Notes under the pieces: model-generated
The model's input: the letters and a program-made list of their open reading frames with translations, nothing else
What the model was told of the DNA's origin: nothing
Database searches by the model: none
Shown here: one piece after another, positions 44,255 to 54,152 of the stretch
Layout: each line of letters opens with the position of its first letter
Position numbering within the stretch: the first letter of the stretch is position 1
Assembly: GCF_004349265.1 (NCBI RefSeq)
Contig: NZ_SMFL01000001.1
Location: forward strand, 310,001-374,000
Direction: 5' to 3'
Length of the DNA: 64,000 nt
Origin: Dyadobacter psychrotolerans
GTDB lineage: Bacteria; Bacteroidota; Bacteroidia; Cytophagales; Spirosomataceae
Made by a program: the position numbers and the translations under genes

Positions 44255-47071
44255 TCAGCGATCTGACGGGAGATAGATCGTAAAAGTGGCTCCATGACCT
44301 TCGTGACCCACAGCATCAATAAAGCCGTGATGGTTTTCTACGATTTTTTTACAAATAGCCAGGCCGATTCCGGTTCCTTCATAGGTATTTCTGTTATGCA
44401 GCCTTTGAAAAACCTGAAAAATCCGGTCCTTGAACTGCTGATCAAAACCGATACCGTTATCCTGAAAGGAAATGAAATAATATTCCTTGTAAATAGCTGG
44501 GACAGGCGTGTTTAATTTGCTGCCGGCAATCAGTCCTGATGTAATTTCAATAACCGGTGTTACACCAACCGGAACAAATTTTAATGAATTGGCAATCAGA
44601 TTGGTAAAGAGCTGTTCAAACTGATAAATAATAATCGGTAGAACTGGCAGCTTATCTGAGATGATGACGGCATTTTTATGCTGAATATTTTCCAACAGCT
44701 GCTCTTTAACATTACTCAAAACAACATTCAGGTCTGTCATCTCGAAGTGTTTCTCCACCGCATTGGCACGTGAAAAGGCCAGCAGATCGACGATAAGCTG
44801 CTGCATTCTGGTGGCAGAAGATTGCATCCTTTGGAAATAGTCCTTGCCCTTATCAGACAGATTTGCACTTTCTGTCTCCACAATACGGGTAGCAAATGTC
44901 TGTATCTTACGCAGCGGTTCCTGTAAATCGTGACTGGCAACATAAGCAAATTGTGCCAGCTCCATATTGGTTTTCACCAACTCGTCATTGGCAACAGTAA
45001 GTTCTTTTGTTCTCAACTGTACTTTTGCTTCCAGCTGATCGATAAACATACGGCTATCGTGAATATCGGTACTTGTACCTACCCACATCTGAATAAAACC
45101 ATTTGCATCTTTCTGAGCTATTGCCCGACTTAGATGCCAGCGATATGCCCCGTCGCTTCTTCGGAAACGGTGTTCAAAAAGAAAGTTATTTCCTGTGGTG
45201 ATAGAATCCTGCCAGAGACGAATGTTTTCTGCTCTGTCTTCCGGATGAACAATCTGAAGCCAGCCCTCTTTTTCAATTTGCTCCGGCGCTAAACCTGAAT
45301 AACTATAAACTGATTTGTTAAAATAATTAAGATTCCCTTCAGTATCGCCGGTCCAGATAAACTGAGGCATTGAATCAGCCAGCGTCCGGAACTTGCCTTC
45401 ACTCGTTGCTATTGCAATTTCGGCCTGTTTTCTGTCCGTAATATCCATCATAGTTCCCAGCATACGTGAAGGGACATGACCGGCATCAAACAAAACCTTA
45501 CCCTGTGTGCGTATCCAGCGAACCGATTTGTCGGGTCTGATTATTCTCGCTTCGTAATAATATACACCTGTTTTTAAAGCAGTTGCAAAAGCGTCTTCTA
45601 CGACATTGTGGACGTCGTCGGGATGGACGCTGCTCCTGAGTTCCACATGAGTGATTTTCTTTCTGCCTTCAAATCCAAAAATTTCTGCCAGCCGGCTGGA
45701 ATAAATGATGTTATAAGTCCGAAGATTCAGATCCCAGGTGGCAAGCTGTGTACCTTCTGTTGCCAAAGAAAGCCGGTCAGCCGCATCTGCAACCTGTTGC
45801 CGGGCCTCCACTTTTTCAGTTACATCATTTACAGAAACCATAATTCCCGATACCGTCCCATCGATCTCAAACATGGGTGCGTACTGGAAATCCAGATAAT
45901 GTTTTTTAATTCCGCCCGGACCATCCACAAAAGCAATGGCCTCATTTTCGCGGTAGGTTTTACCGGATTTAAAAACATTCCTCAAAATGGCAGGAAATTT
46001 CTGTGTTGCAAGTTCAGGAAAGACATCCAGAAGCATTTTACCTTCAACTTCATGTAGCTCCCGGCGCCAAAGCATACGCAGCATACTTTCATTGGCCAGG
46101 CTTATGATAAAATCTTCTCCCTTAAAAATTGCTTTTGAAAACTGCGACTGCGTAACCAGATTCCGAAACTGATTTTCACTTCTCTGCAAAGCATTTTTTG
46201 CTTCAACCTGTGCAGTTACTTCTGTCGCAACAACAATAATTCCGTCGATCTCAGATCCAATTTCAATCAGCGGCTGATAAACAAAATTGAAATAACACTT
46301 TTCTTCCTGCCCAAACCTTTTCAAAATAACCTCAAACTCATTGCCGTAATACGGCACTCCGGTTTTTAAAACATCTAACAAAATAGGTTCGATGAATTCC
46401 TTTACCTCCGGCAGTGCGTCAAACAATGGCTTTCCAATCAATTCATCTTCGCGCCTGTCTACAATTTCAAGATAACTGTTATTTGCCATCTCCACCACTA
46501 GCTGATCCCCTCTTAAAATGGTGATACCAACAGGAGCCTGCATCATTGTGCTTCGGAATTTACTATCACCAGTATTGATGAAACTTGCAGAATCTCTTGG
46601 GGTTTTTGATTTAATACGCTGAGCCAGATCCTGTTTTAAACGATTCAGCTCCAATAGCTCTTCGTAGTTTATACGTATTTCTTCGGAGATATTTTGGTCA
46701 GACACAAACTTCCCCTCAGAAATTACCTTTTGCTCAACGATTAACAGCAAATCGGTAAAGCGATTAGTAGCTGCTTCCATTTCTGAAAACCTGGCATACG
46801 CTTCCTCAGCTTTACCTTGTTTGTAAAGATCAATAATATTTGTCGCTACCAGATGAATCTCCAGATGAACCAGTTCAAGGTCCTGTATCTCTGAAATGTG
46901 TCCATATTGCTTTGACGCATGACCATAAAGCCATTGACCAACAGGACATTTTCGATAAGAAAGACACAGCTGCTGATCGACATCAGAGCCGTAAAATATG
47001 GATTGTAGGCGCGTTTTAAAAAGAAGATGACGGGTTTTTGCCCTTTCAAAATCAAGTTCAACAACATTCAT
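44255..47071 (-). CDS. CZB-PAS hybrid sensor histidine kinase
   Basis: A 938-residue soluble kinase. Residues 1-120 are a chemoreceptor zinc-binding (CZB) domain: H15, C42 (KCPVGQWL), H69 and H73 (LVHLEIH, H-x3-H) are the four zinc ligands of that family. Four PAS-like domains follow (about 155-295, 300-425, 430-555 and 560-685), then a HisKA domain with SHDLQEPLRKI and an ATPase domain with FVPVG-type N-box region NLIANSLKF and the DNGIGF and GTGIGLAI boxes. It has no transmembrane segment. It should respond to zinc or oxidants through CZB and to other cues through PAS, and pass phosphate to the regulator encoded just upstream (83 bp). Confidence 0.92.
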   Translation of the reverse strand: MNVVELDFERAKTRHLLFKTRLQSIFYGSDVDQQLCLSYRKCPVGQWLYGHASKQYGHISEIQDLELVHLEIHLVATNIIDLYKQGKAEEAYARFSEMEAATNRFTDLLLIVEQKVISEGKFVSDQNISEEIRINYEELLELNRLKQDLAQRIKSKTPRDSASFINTGDSKFRSTMMQAPVGITILRGDQLVVEMANNSYLEIVDRREDELIGKPLFDALPEVKEFIEPILLDVLKTGVPYYGNEFEVILKRFGQEEKCYFNFVYQPLIEIGSEIDGIIVVATEVTAQVEAKNALQRSENQFRNLVTQSQFSKAIFKGEDFIISLANESMLRMLWRRELHEVEGKMLLDVFPELATQKFPAILRNVFKSGKTYRENEAIAFVDGPGGIKKHYLDFQYAPMFEIDGTVSGIMVSVNDVTEKVEARQQVADAADRLSLATEGTQLATWDLNLRTYNIIYSSRLAEIFGFEGRKKITHVELRSSVHPDDVHNVVEDAFATALKTGVYYYEARIIRPDKSVRWIRTQGKVLFDAGHVPSRMLGTMMDITDRKQAEIAIATSEGKFRTLADSMPQFIWTGDTEGNLNYFNKSVYSYSGLAPEQIEKEGWLQIVHPEDRAENIRLWQDSITTGNNFLFEHRFRRSDGAYRWHLSRAIAQKDANGFIQMWVGTSTDIHDSRMFIDQLEAKVQLRTKELTVANDELVKTNMELAQFAYVASHDLQEPLRKIQTFATRIVETESANLSDKGKDYFQRMQSSATRMQQLIVDLLAFSRANAVEKHFEMTDLNVVLSNVKEQLLENIQHKNAVIISDKLPVLPIIIYQFEQLFTNLIANSLKFVPVGVTPVIEITSGLIAGSKLNTPVPAIYKEYYFISFQDNGIGFDQQFKDRIFQVFQRLHNRNTYEGTGIGLAICKKIVENHHGFIDAVGHEGHGATFTIYLPSDR

Positions 47072-47154
47072 ACCTGGACGGATGGGTATAAGAATCAGAA
47101 GGGTTGTGTTGAGTTTGCAGGAAATACCTGCCTTGAATTGAAGTTTTTAACGTT

Positions 47155-47604
47155 TTAGAAATGATAAAGAAGATTATCTGATGCAGGTTTCCAGCTATGA
47201 CTTGTCCAGTCAATATCCAGAATCTGGCGAATTGCCTGCTTTAATTTTGGAAATGACCCGGGTTTACGAATAAAATAGTTAGCGCCCTGCTCATATACTT
47301 TTTTTACCATATCCTCCTGTCCGGTTGTAGAAAACACCACGATCGGAATATCTTTCCACTGCGAAGTTTTACGAATATACTCCAAACATTCGAAGCCATT
47401 TTTTCTTGGCATATTCAGATCAAGAAAAATCACGTCCGGCGGCGGTGGAACATTTGTTTTCATCAAATTAATTAGCTCCACGCCATCGTATGCAGTTGTC
47501 AGCTCAACGCTTTCAGAAACTTCACGCAGCGCATCTTCAAATAGCATGCAGTCATCTGCATCGTCATCCGCAAGAAAAATGGATTTACCTGATTTAATAC
47601 TCAT
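47155..47604 (-). CDS. Single-domain response regulator
   Basis: A 149-residue CheY-like receiver without an output domain. The acidic pocket is LADDDADD, the phosphorylation site D62 (IFLDLNMPRKNG), and K in FIRKPGSFPK is the conserved Lys. A C-terminal extension of about 20 residues follows. It is the first gene of a unit with the CZB-PAS kinase and probably acts through protein binding, as in phytochrome-type Rcp1 regulators. A consensus promoter directly abuts its start. Confidence 0.93.
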   Translation of the reverse strand: MSIKSGKSIFLADDDADDCMLFEDALREVSESVELTTAYDGVELINLMKTNVPPPPDVIFLDLNMPRKNGFECLEYIRKTSQWKDIPIVVFSTTGQEDMVKKVYEQGANYFIRKPGSFPKLKQAIRQILDIDWTSHSWKPASDNLLYHF

Positions 47605-47608
47605 ACCT

Positions 47609-47616
47609 CAAAATTA
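47609..47616 (-). promoter_or_regulatory. Response-regulator promoter (TAATTTTG), near-leaderless
   Basis: On the minus strand a TTG is followed, after 17 bp, by TAATTTTG (47609-47616). Only four bases (aggt) separate it from the ATG, so the transcript may start at the A of ATG. Confidence 0.55.
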
Positions 47617-47883
47617 AACAAATTTTTACACAGCAACCCGAAACACGTTGCCTTTAGCAGGCAGGACAAGTACAGCTTATCAAGCAAATTACAATTAAGC
47701 TTCTACAAGATACGTAGTTACAACTAATTTCAAAAACAAAATAAATTCTATTTCTCAGATACAAACAGAATATTTGTCAAATACATTCCAGATAAAATAT
47801 AAAATTCAGATTTACAATATTTTAGCACGCATTGTACATTCTCAAGGCTATATTATTGAAGCCGGCAAATAGAAAATATTTGA
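47617..47883. other. AT-rich gene-free interval upstream of the response regulator
   Basis: About 270 bp between the end of the TonB-dependent receptor gene and the response-regulator gene, on the same strand. It contains the promoter noted above; I see no ORF, repeat or structured RNA in it. Confidence 0.45.
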
Positions 47884-50358
47884 TTAAAATTCTCCGTCAA
47901 TACCATCCTTCGCCTTCTTCTTTGCCTGATGTAAACGATAGTTTAAGGTTAAGTTGATTTGTCTTAACCGGCCCTGGGAATTATTTCTCGTGTAAAAATT
48001 TGCTCCCTCCGTAATGCTTCGGAAACGACGTGAATTGAAAACATCAATCACACTTAGTGTAAGCGTTCCGTTATTTTTAAGAATATCGCGACTTGCCGCC
48101 AGATCAAGCGTTGACAAAGCCTCGCGCCGGCCCTGCGGCGTTTGCTGCGGCGCTTCGTAGTTTCCCCTGAACTGAAGATCCGTTGTTTTCCAGAGCGTGA
48201 ACCGCGACGTCATCCGCACAAACCAGCTATAAGTATCACTTTTAAAGCTTTGATCAACTTCCGTCCCATCCGTAATAGCCCTGAAGAAATTAAGACTCCC
48301 ATCCAGTTTCCACCATTGATATGGTACAAATGAACCCGTAAATTCGGCACCGTAGGCATCTTCTGTTCCCAGGTTTTCCGGTCTTGTGTACGAATTCCCG
48401 TTATCCTGAACAGTACGAATACTGATAATTTTTCCGTTTGTATGACGATAGTAAATGGATGATGTAATTGATCCTTTATCAAGATACTTGATATGCCCGA
48501 CTTCAAACACATTGGTAAACTCGGGGTTCAGGTCGGGGTTGCCGCTCCAGTAATTCCGGTTATCGCTATATGTCGCAAACGGGCTCAAATCATTGTATTG
48601 TGGTCGCCTCACACGTCGGCTGAAACTCAGCTGCATCGCGTTTTGCTTTGCCAGATCGTAGGTAAGGTGCACACTTGGAAAGAGGTTGGCATATTTCCTC
48701 TCATTCACTTCCTTTGTTGTTCTCAGTTCGGTTGTAACACCCGTCCATTCTGCGCGCAAACCAGCCTGGTAAGATAGTTTCCTGAATTTGTTGCCAACAA
48801 TTCCATAAGCCGCATTGATATTTTCTTCGTACAAAAAGTCGTTTGTCAGGTTTGGCAAAACAAACCATTCACCGTTTTCGCCCTGCTGTGTAACTGAATA
48901 ATCATTTGTCATGTCACGGGAACTACTTCGTAAACCGGCCTCCAGTTTTCCGTCTTTCCCAAAAGGATGAACATAATCTACCTGGAAAAGCAATTGTTTT
49001 TCCGTTTCATAATTTACCGCCCGCTGCAAAAGGAACGGTATGCCCGAAGGACTTCCATCCGGCTTGTATACATTCTCTCTGTAATACTGGTCAGAATTTT
49101 CCCAATTGTCGAGATACCGCACATCTGCCGTAAACTCCTGTCCTTTGCGATTAAAAGTTTTCCGGTAAGTGAGGGCATATTCAGCATTTGGTTCCGTTTC
49201 TGTTTCATCCTGAGTCCGGGTGGTAATTCCGGTAGGATTTGCTGTGCTGAACAGATAATCTTTATAGTTCAAAGTAGAAAACCTTTTCCCCTTACTGGTT
49301 CGCCAGGTGTAAGCACCGGTGAGAATATTTTTTGTATTAAAATAATAATCAATTCCTCCCCTGGCACTGTTGTTCATGCCTCGCAGCTTACTATGCATGT
49401 CCCGCTCCATGATGAAAGTTGAGTCATTCCGGTAGGTTTCCTGATAGAGATAATTACGCCCCGGCGTGTTCCGGAAAGACATGGTGTAATTGATAAAAAA
49501 ATTCAGATTTTTCCTGCGGTAGTTTACGTTTGCTGCCGCTCCGTAGTTTGTCGGATAACCTGTAATGATATCAAAAGAGCCATTAAAGCCTTCTTTTCTC
49601 TCTTTTTTCAAAACAATATTAATGATCCCTCCCATCCCTTCGGCCTCATAACGTGCAGAAGGATTTGTAATAATTTCCACGCGTTCGATCATGCTCCCCT
49701 GCAAAGACTGAAGGCCCGCACCACCTTTGATACTTACTAAACCGGAAGGCTTTCCATCAATCAGGATGCGCACATTTCCGGAGCCTCTGAGACTTACATT
49801 ACCTTCCACATCCACAGCCACCGATGGTACATTTGTAAGAATATCCACGGCTGTTCCGCCTGCATTTGCCAGGTCTTTCCCGACGTTAAATATCTTTTTG
49901 TCCAGAGACAGTTCCATCGTACTTTTTTCCGCCTGCACGGTAACCTCTTCCAGATTTCTGGCAGAGGCTGCCAGTTTTATTTTTCCCAAATCGAGGGGAG
50001 AATTGACAGCTGTGAGGTGAACTGCAGATTTATAATTCGATTTGTAACCGATAAATTCTGAAAGTGCGTAGTAATTACCGGCCGTTATGTCGACCACAAA
50101 ACTACCCGTTTCATCCGTGATCGCACCGGCAACAAAAACGCTGTCTACCAATTTGAATAACCGGACATTTGCATAGGCCAGCGGAGTGTCGGTTTGACTG
50201 TCTGTGATTTTACCAACCACTTTCAGTTTGCCCGTAGTCTGGGCATGAATTTGATTACTAAAAAAAGCATTCAAAAATAGTATCACAAACACCTGGCAAG
50301 CCCGTTTTTTTGCAGGGTACTGAAAAATGCCCGGTTGTATTCCCTCCTTAAATTTCAT
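47884..50358 (-). CDS. TonB-dependent outer-membrane receptor (OMP_b-brl_3 type)
   Basis: A large outer-membrane barrel of 824 residues from the ATG at 50358. A signal peptide (about residues 22-42, cleavage near IHAQ) is followed by a carboxypeptidase-regulatory-like beta domain (VVGKITDSQTDTPLAYANVRLF), a plug with LTNVPSVAVDVEGNVSLRG and MIERVEIITNPSARYEAEGMGGIINIVL, and a barrel with the C-terminal segment GRLRQINLTLNYRL. This group has no companion SusD and generally imports metal complexes, peptides or vitamins with TonB energy. A 21-bp longer TTG start at 50379 is not needed. No terminator was found. Confidence 0.9.
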   Translation of the reverse strand: MKFKEGIQPGIFQYPAKKRACQVFVILFLNAFFSNQIHAQTTGKLKVVGKITDSQTDTPLAYANVRLFKLVDSVFVAGAITDETGSFVVDITAGNYYALSEFIGYKSNYKSAVHLTAVNSPLDLGKIKLAASARNLEEVTVQAEKSTMELSLDKKIFNVGKDLANAGGTAVDILTNVPSVAVDVEGNVSLRGSGNVRILIDGKPSGLVSIKGGAGLQSLQGSMIERVEIITNPSARYEAEGMGGIINIVLKKERKEGFNGSFDIITGYPTNYGAAANVNYRRKNLNFFINYTMSFRNTPGRNYLYQETYRNDSTFIMERDMHSKLRGMNNSARGGIDYYFNTKNILTGAYTWRTSKGKRFSTLNYKDYLFSTANPTGITTRTQDETETEPNAEYALTYRKTFNRKGQEFTADVRYLDNWENSDQYYRENVYKPDGSPSGIPFLLQRAVNYETEKQLLFQVDYVHPFGKDGKLEAGLRSSSRDMTNDYSVTQQGENGEWFVLPNLTNDFLYEENINAAYGIVGNKFRKLSYQAGLRAEWTGVTTELRTTKEVNERKYANLFPSVHLTYDLAKQNAMQLSFSRRVRRPQYNDLSPFATYSDNRNYWSGNPDLNPEFTNVFEVGHIKYLDKGSITSSIYYRHTNGKIISIRTVQDNGNSYTRPENLGTEDAYGAEFTGSFVPYQWWKLDGSLNFFRAITDGTEVDQSFKSDTYSWFVRMTSRFTLWKTTDLQFRGNYEAPQQTPQGRREALSTLDLAASRDILKNNGTLTLSVIDVFNSRRFRSITEGANFYTRNNSQGRLRQINLTLNYRLHQAKKKAKDGIDGEF

Positions 50359-50550
50359 TGTATGTAAAGTAAATTTCAATTCAATATTTAATCAATGATG
50401 TACTATATATATAAACTGTATTCTCAACTTATTTTACTCTATGGTTTGTAGCTCGACGACAAAATTGACTTTCTCCCCGGCGCAAAACACAGCTGACCGT
50501 TAACTTCTCATTATCTTTTTTAATCAACCTTTCCTTCCGCCAAACTTCCT

Positions 50551-50558
50551 TAACTTTG
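50551..50558 (+). promoter_or_regulatory. MATE gene -7 element (TAACTTTG)
   Basis: TAACTTTG fits TAnnTTTG and is 32 bp before the ATG at 50591. No clear -33 box. Confidence 0.5.
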
Positions 50559-50590
50559 CAGCCCTTTTTAAGATTCAGCATACACAAGCC

Positions 50591-51946
50591 ATGAAAAACG
50601 AAGCATCACAGACGATAAGATTAGCACTTCCCATCATTATCGGAGAACTTGCCCAAATGGCACTTCACCTCATCGACAGTGCGATGGTAGGAGCAATCAG
50701 CTATAAACAATTGGCCGCTGCTGCACTGGTTATCAATGCGATGAATATTCCTTTTGTGATTGGTATTGGGATGACTATATCTGTTTCCCAGATGGTTTCC
50801 CTGGCTCATGGCCGCAGTGATGCAAAGCTGGTTTCACATTATTTGTTTAACGGCTTCATACTTTGTGCACTTACAGCGCTGATCATTTCACTTACGCTGG
50901 TTTTTGGAAAAGACCTGCTGTACCACCTTGGCCAGGATCCGGAAGTAGTAAAACTGGCAATGCCCTTCATGCAGCTGATGGGAATTTCGATCATACCGAT
51001 GCTGCTTTTTATGACATTAAAACAATTTGCAGACGGACTGGAATATACCCGGACAGCCATGATCCTTTCCCTGGCTGGCATGCCGCTTAACATTCTGCTC
51101 AACTGGCTGCTGATCTACGGCAACTGGGGATTCCCAAGACTCGAACTGGCTGGTGCCGGCTGGGCAACGCTCATTACCCGTTCCTGTATGTTTCTGGCCC
51201 TTTTAGTAATTATTTTAAAACATAAAACTTTTAGTAAATACATCGCCGTAAGCAAAAACCAATGGTTTGTGAAAGGCCAGACCATGCGTGAATTGCTGCA
51301 CATCGGTGTTCCCAGTAGCTTACAGATTGGCATGGAGGCAGGCGCATTTGCTATTTCCGGGATTATCATCGGAACGCTTGGTGCTGTTGCTCAGGCTTCA
51401 CATCAAATTGCACTGAGTTGTGCTTCATTTACCTTTATGGTGTCCATGGGACTTGCGCAGGCTGGTTCTATACGTGTAAGTAACGCGTTTGGGAGAAATG
51501 ATTGGGGGAAAATATTCTTAATTGGGAAAAGCACGGTTTACACGGCACTTGGTTATGGAATTTTTTGTGCAATCGCATTCAGCGTTTTTCGCTACCAATT
51601 ACCCAAGGCATTTAATGACAATGCGGAAGTACTCCAGTTAGCTGCTCTGCTGCTGCTCTTCGCTGCTGTTTTTCAGATTTCCGACAGTACACAGGCTATC
51701 AGCGCTGGCTTGCTGAGAGGGATTAAGGACGTAAAAACCCCTACCATTTTGATCGGTATTGCCTATTGGGTTGTTGGTATCCCGGTTGGTTATCTGCTCG
51801 CTTTTCACTTTAACATGGGCGCCGCCGGTATGTGGCTGGGATTGATTTTAGGCCTTACACTGGCCTCTGCTTTTCTTATGATGCGTTTCTTCAAAATGAG
51901 CAAAAGAAACAAACCGCAAACTGATCTTCAATTATCTGAAAATTAA
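50591..51946 (+). CDS. MATE-family multidrug efflux transporter (NorM-like)
   Basis: A 451-residue inner-membrane exporter with twelve transmembrane helices in two six-helix bundles. It has the MATE start LALPIIIGELAQMALHLIDSAMVGAI, the symmetric loop AHGRSDA, the second-bundle start GVPSSLQIGMEAGAFAIS and the AFGRNDW loop. It should expel cationic drugs or metabolites with Na+ or H+. No regulator gene is adjacent. Confidence 0.94.
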   Translation: MKNEASQTIRLALPIIIGELAQMALHLIDSAMVGAISYKQLAAAALVINAMNIPFVIGIGMTISVSQMVSLAHGRSDAKLVSHYLFNGFILCALTALIISLTLVFGKDLLYHLGQDPEVVKLAMPFMQLMGISIIPMLLFMTLKQFADGLEYTRTAMILSLAGMPLNILLNWLLIYGNWGFPRLELAGAGWATLITRSCMFLALLVIILKHKTFSKYIAVSKNQWFVKGQTMRELLHIGVPSSLQIGMEAGAFAISGIIIGTLGAVAQASHQIALSCASFTFMVSMGLAQAGSIRVSNAFGRNDWGKIFLIGKSTVYTALGYGIFCAIAFSVFRYQLPKAFNDNAEVLQLAALLLLFAAVFQISDSTQAISAGLLRGIKDVKTPTILIGIAYWVVGIPVGYLLAFHFNMGAAGMWLGLILGLTLASAFLMMRFFKMSKRNKPQTDLQLSEN

Positions 51947-52277
51947 TCAGTTAAATCCATATTAGTTTTCATTGACAATTAAAATTTAAAAGTAAAATCC
52001 AGTTTCTTTCAGGTTAACATTTCAAATCCTTCGTCCTGATGGAAAGCATCACTATGTTCACTTCTTCAAATGAATTAAATTTCAGGATTTAGAAAGTATA
52101 AAGTAACCGGCTCGGGCTTATCAAACACATTGTCTGTTTCTTCGAAAGTAATTTAGCAAAAAAAACAACCTAACTATTAAATAATCAAAGCAATTCCAAA
52201 CACCCAAAATACGGACAATTTATTAATTGTCTAACTGACGTTTAATATCCAAATCTTTTATACATAATTTTATCAAA
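51947..52277. other. Gene-free interval before the GapN-like gene
   Basis: 331 bp, AT-rich, without an ORF I can support. There is no strong hairpin, repeat or tRNA-like sequence; it presumably holds the MATE 3' end and the promoter of the dehydrogenase. Confidence 0.45.
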
Positions 52278-53903
52278 ATGGAGTTTAGTTCTACCCTACA
52301 AGAAATTTTCTTCAAGGCAGAAGATATTCCGGCAGAGTTTCAGCTTCCCGCCGAAATTCACCAGCGCGAATATCTCAGCAACGGAGAAATGAAAACCTGG
52401 AAAGGCCAGGTGCACGAAGTGTTCTCTCCGATCAGCGTACAAACCCCGGGCGGTCTTCAGCGCGTACTCATCGGAAGTTATCCGATTTGTACAGAAACAG
52501 AAGCAATGGAATCACTTGAAGCAGCTGTTGCCGCCTACAACAACGGGCGCGGTGAATGGCCGACCATGGGTGTCGCTGAGCGTATTCATTGCGTTGAACA
52601 GTTTACGGGTATGATGATCGAGCAAAAGGATATTATCGTTAAACTCATCATGTGGGAAATTGGCAAGTCATTTGCCGATTCGGTAAAAGAATTTGATCGT
52701 ACTGTCGAATACATCTACGCAACCATAGATTCACTAAAAAACCTCGACAGAGATTCATCCACTTTTGAAATTGTGGATGGAATTGCCGCACAGGTTCGCC
52801 GGTCTCCGCTTGGTGTTGTGTTATGTATGGGGCCATTTAATTATCCCCTTAACGAAACCTTCACAACCCTGATCCCGGCGCTGATCATGGGTAATACGAT
52901 CCTTTTCAAACCTCCGAAATTCGGTACGCTGCTGCACTACCCTTTGCAGGAAGCATTCAGAACCTGTTTTTCAAAAGGTGTGGTGAATGTAATTTATGGT
53001 CGCGGGAATACGATTGTTCCGGGGCTGATGCAATCCGGAAAAATCAACGTGCTGACTTTAATCGGATCCAGCAAAGTTGCCAACGAACTTAAAAAGCAGC
53101 ATCCGAAGGTAAACCGGTTGCGTGCAGTTTTAGGTCTTGATGCCAAGAATGCAGCCATTATTACGGCTAATGCGGATATCAGTCTTGCGGTGAAGGAAAC
53201 CTTAATGGGATCTTTGTCATTTAACGGTCAGCGTTGTACTGCAATTAAAATCGTTTGGGTGCATCGCAGCATTGCCGAAGAATTCTTAAAACAGTTTAAT
53301 GTTGCTGTTTCAGAATTGAAATACGGAATGCCGTGGAAAAAAGGCGTGTCGCTTACTCCGCTTCCCGAGAACAACAAAATAAATTATCTCAACGATTGTA
53401 TTACTGACGCCAAAGCGCACGGTGCAGAAGTTGTAAACGAAAACGGCGGTACATCGGCAGGTACATTTTTCTATCCGGCGGTAGTGTATCCGGTTACTAA
53501 GGCAATGAGATTATATCATGAAGAGCAATTTGGTCCAATCGTACCTGTTGTTCCTTTTGACGACCTGGAAGAAACGATTGAATACCTGATTGAAGCAACG
53601 CACGGTCAGCAGGTAAGTATTTTCAGCGATAACGCCAACGAAGTTGCTGCACTGATAGATCCGCTGGTAAACCAGGTGAGCCGCGTGAATATCAACAGCC
53701 AATGTCAGCGCGGGCCGGATGTATTTCCGTTTACAGGAAGAAAAGACAGCGCCGAAGGAACCCTGTCTGTTGCCGATGCAATCCGGTCTTTCTCCATCCG
53801 TTCACTGGTAGCTTTCAAAATGAATGAAACCAATAAACAACTGATCAACGAAATCGTCCATGACGACAGCTCAAACTTTTTAAGTACGAAGTTTATATTT
53901 TAA
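52278..53903 (+). CDS. NADP-dependent glyceraldehyde-3-phosphate dehydrogenase-like (GapN)
   Basis: A 541-residue aldehyde dehydrogenase of the non-phosphorylating GAPDH branch, which oxidises glyceraldehyde 3-phosphate to 3-phosphoglycerate and yields NADPH. The nucleophile is C320 (FNGQRCTAIK) and N188 (GPFNYP) the transition-state Asn. The usual ELGG block, with its general-base Glu, is replaced by VLGLDAKNAAI, which puts Gly286 at the Glu position. That variation may define a subfamily, or mean that another acid does the work. Other substrates are possible. It has its own terminator and no glycolytic neighbour. Confidence 0.85.
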   Translation: MEFSSTLQEIFFKAEDIPAEFQLPAEIHQREYLSNGEMKTWKGQVHEVFSPISVQTPGGLQRVLIGSYPICTETEAMESLEAAVAAYNNGRGEWPTMGVAERIHCVEQFTGMMIEQKDIIVKLIMWEIGKSFADSVKEFDRTVEYIYATIDSLKNLDRDSSTFEIVDGIAAQVRRSPLGVVLCMGPFNYPLNETFTTLIPALIMGNTILFKPPKFGTLLHYPLQEAFRTCFSKGVVNVIYGRGNTIVPGLMQSGKINVLTLIGSSKVANELKKQHPKVNRLRAVLGLDAKNAAIITANADISLAVKETLMGSLSFNGQRCTAIKIVWVHRSIAEEFLKQFNVAVSELKYGMPWKKGVSLTPLPENNKINYLNDCITDAKAHGAEVVNENGGTSAGTFFYPAVVYPVTKAMRLYHEEQFGPIVPVVPFDDLEETIEYLIEATHGQQVSIFSDNANEVAALIDPLVNQVSRVNINSQCQRGPDVFPFTGRKDSAEGTLSVADAIRSFSIRSLVAFKMNETNKQLINEIVHDDSSNFLSTKFIF

Positions 53904-53920
53904 GAAAACACCAAATAATA

Positions 53921-53958
53921 AAATGGCTGCCCTTCGAAAGCCGGGTGGTCATTTTTTT
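53921..53958 (+). terminator. Rho-independent terminator after the GapN-like gene
   Basis: A 12-bp stem with three G-U pairs (53921-53932 with 53943-53954), 10-nt loop and a T run (53952-53958). Confidence 0.78.
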
Positions 53959-54152
53959 GGTTTGGGGAATAAGTAAAAATAAATTTAGAAAGTTAATTGA
54001 TCCTGTAAGCTGTCGTCATACGCACTTAACGCTTCTCCAAAATAAAATATTACACTCCCCTCCCCGTTAAACTCAGAGCGGTTATCTTCAAGATTACTTT
54101 TTGCCGATATTGTTTCCCGGAACCCTCACACATCAGTCCTCATACATTAGAT

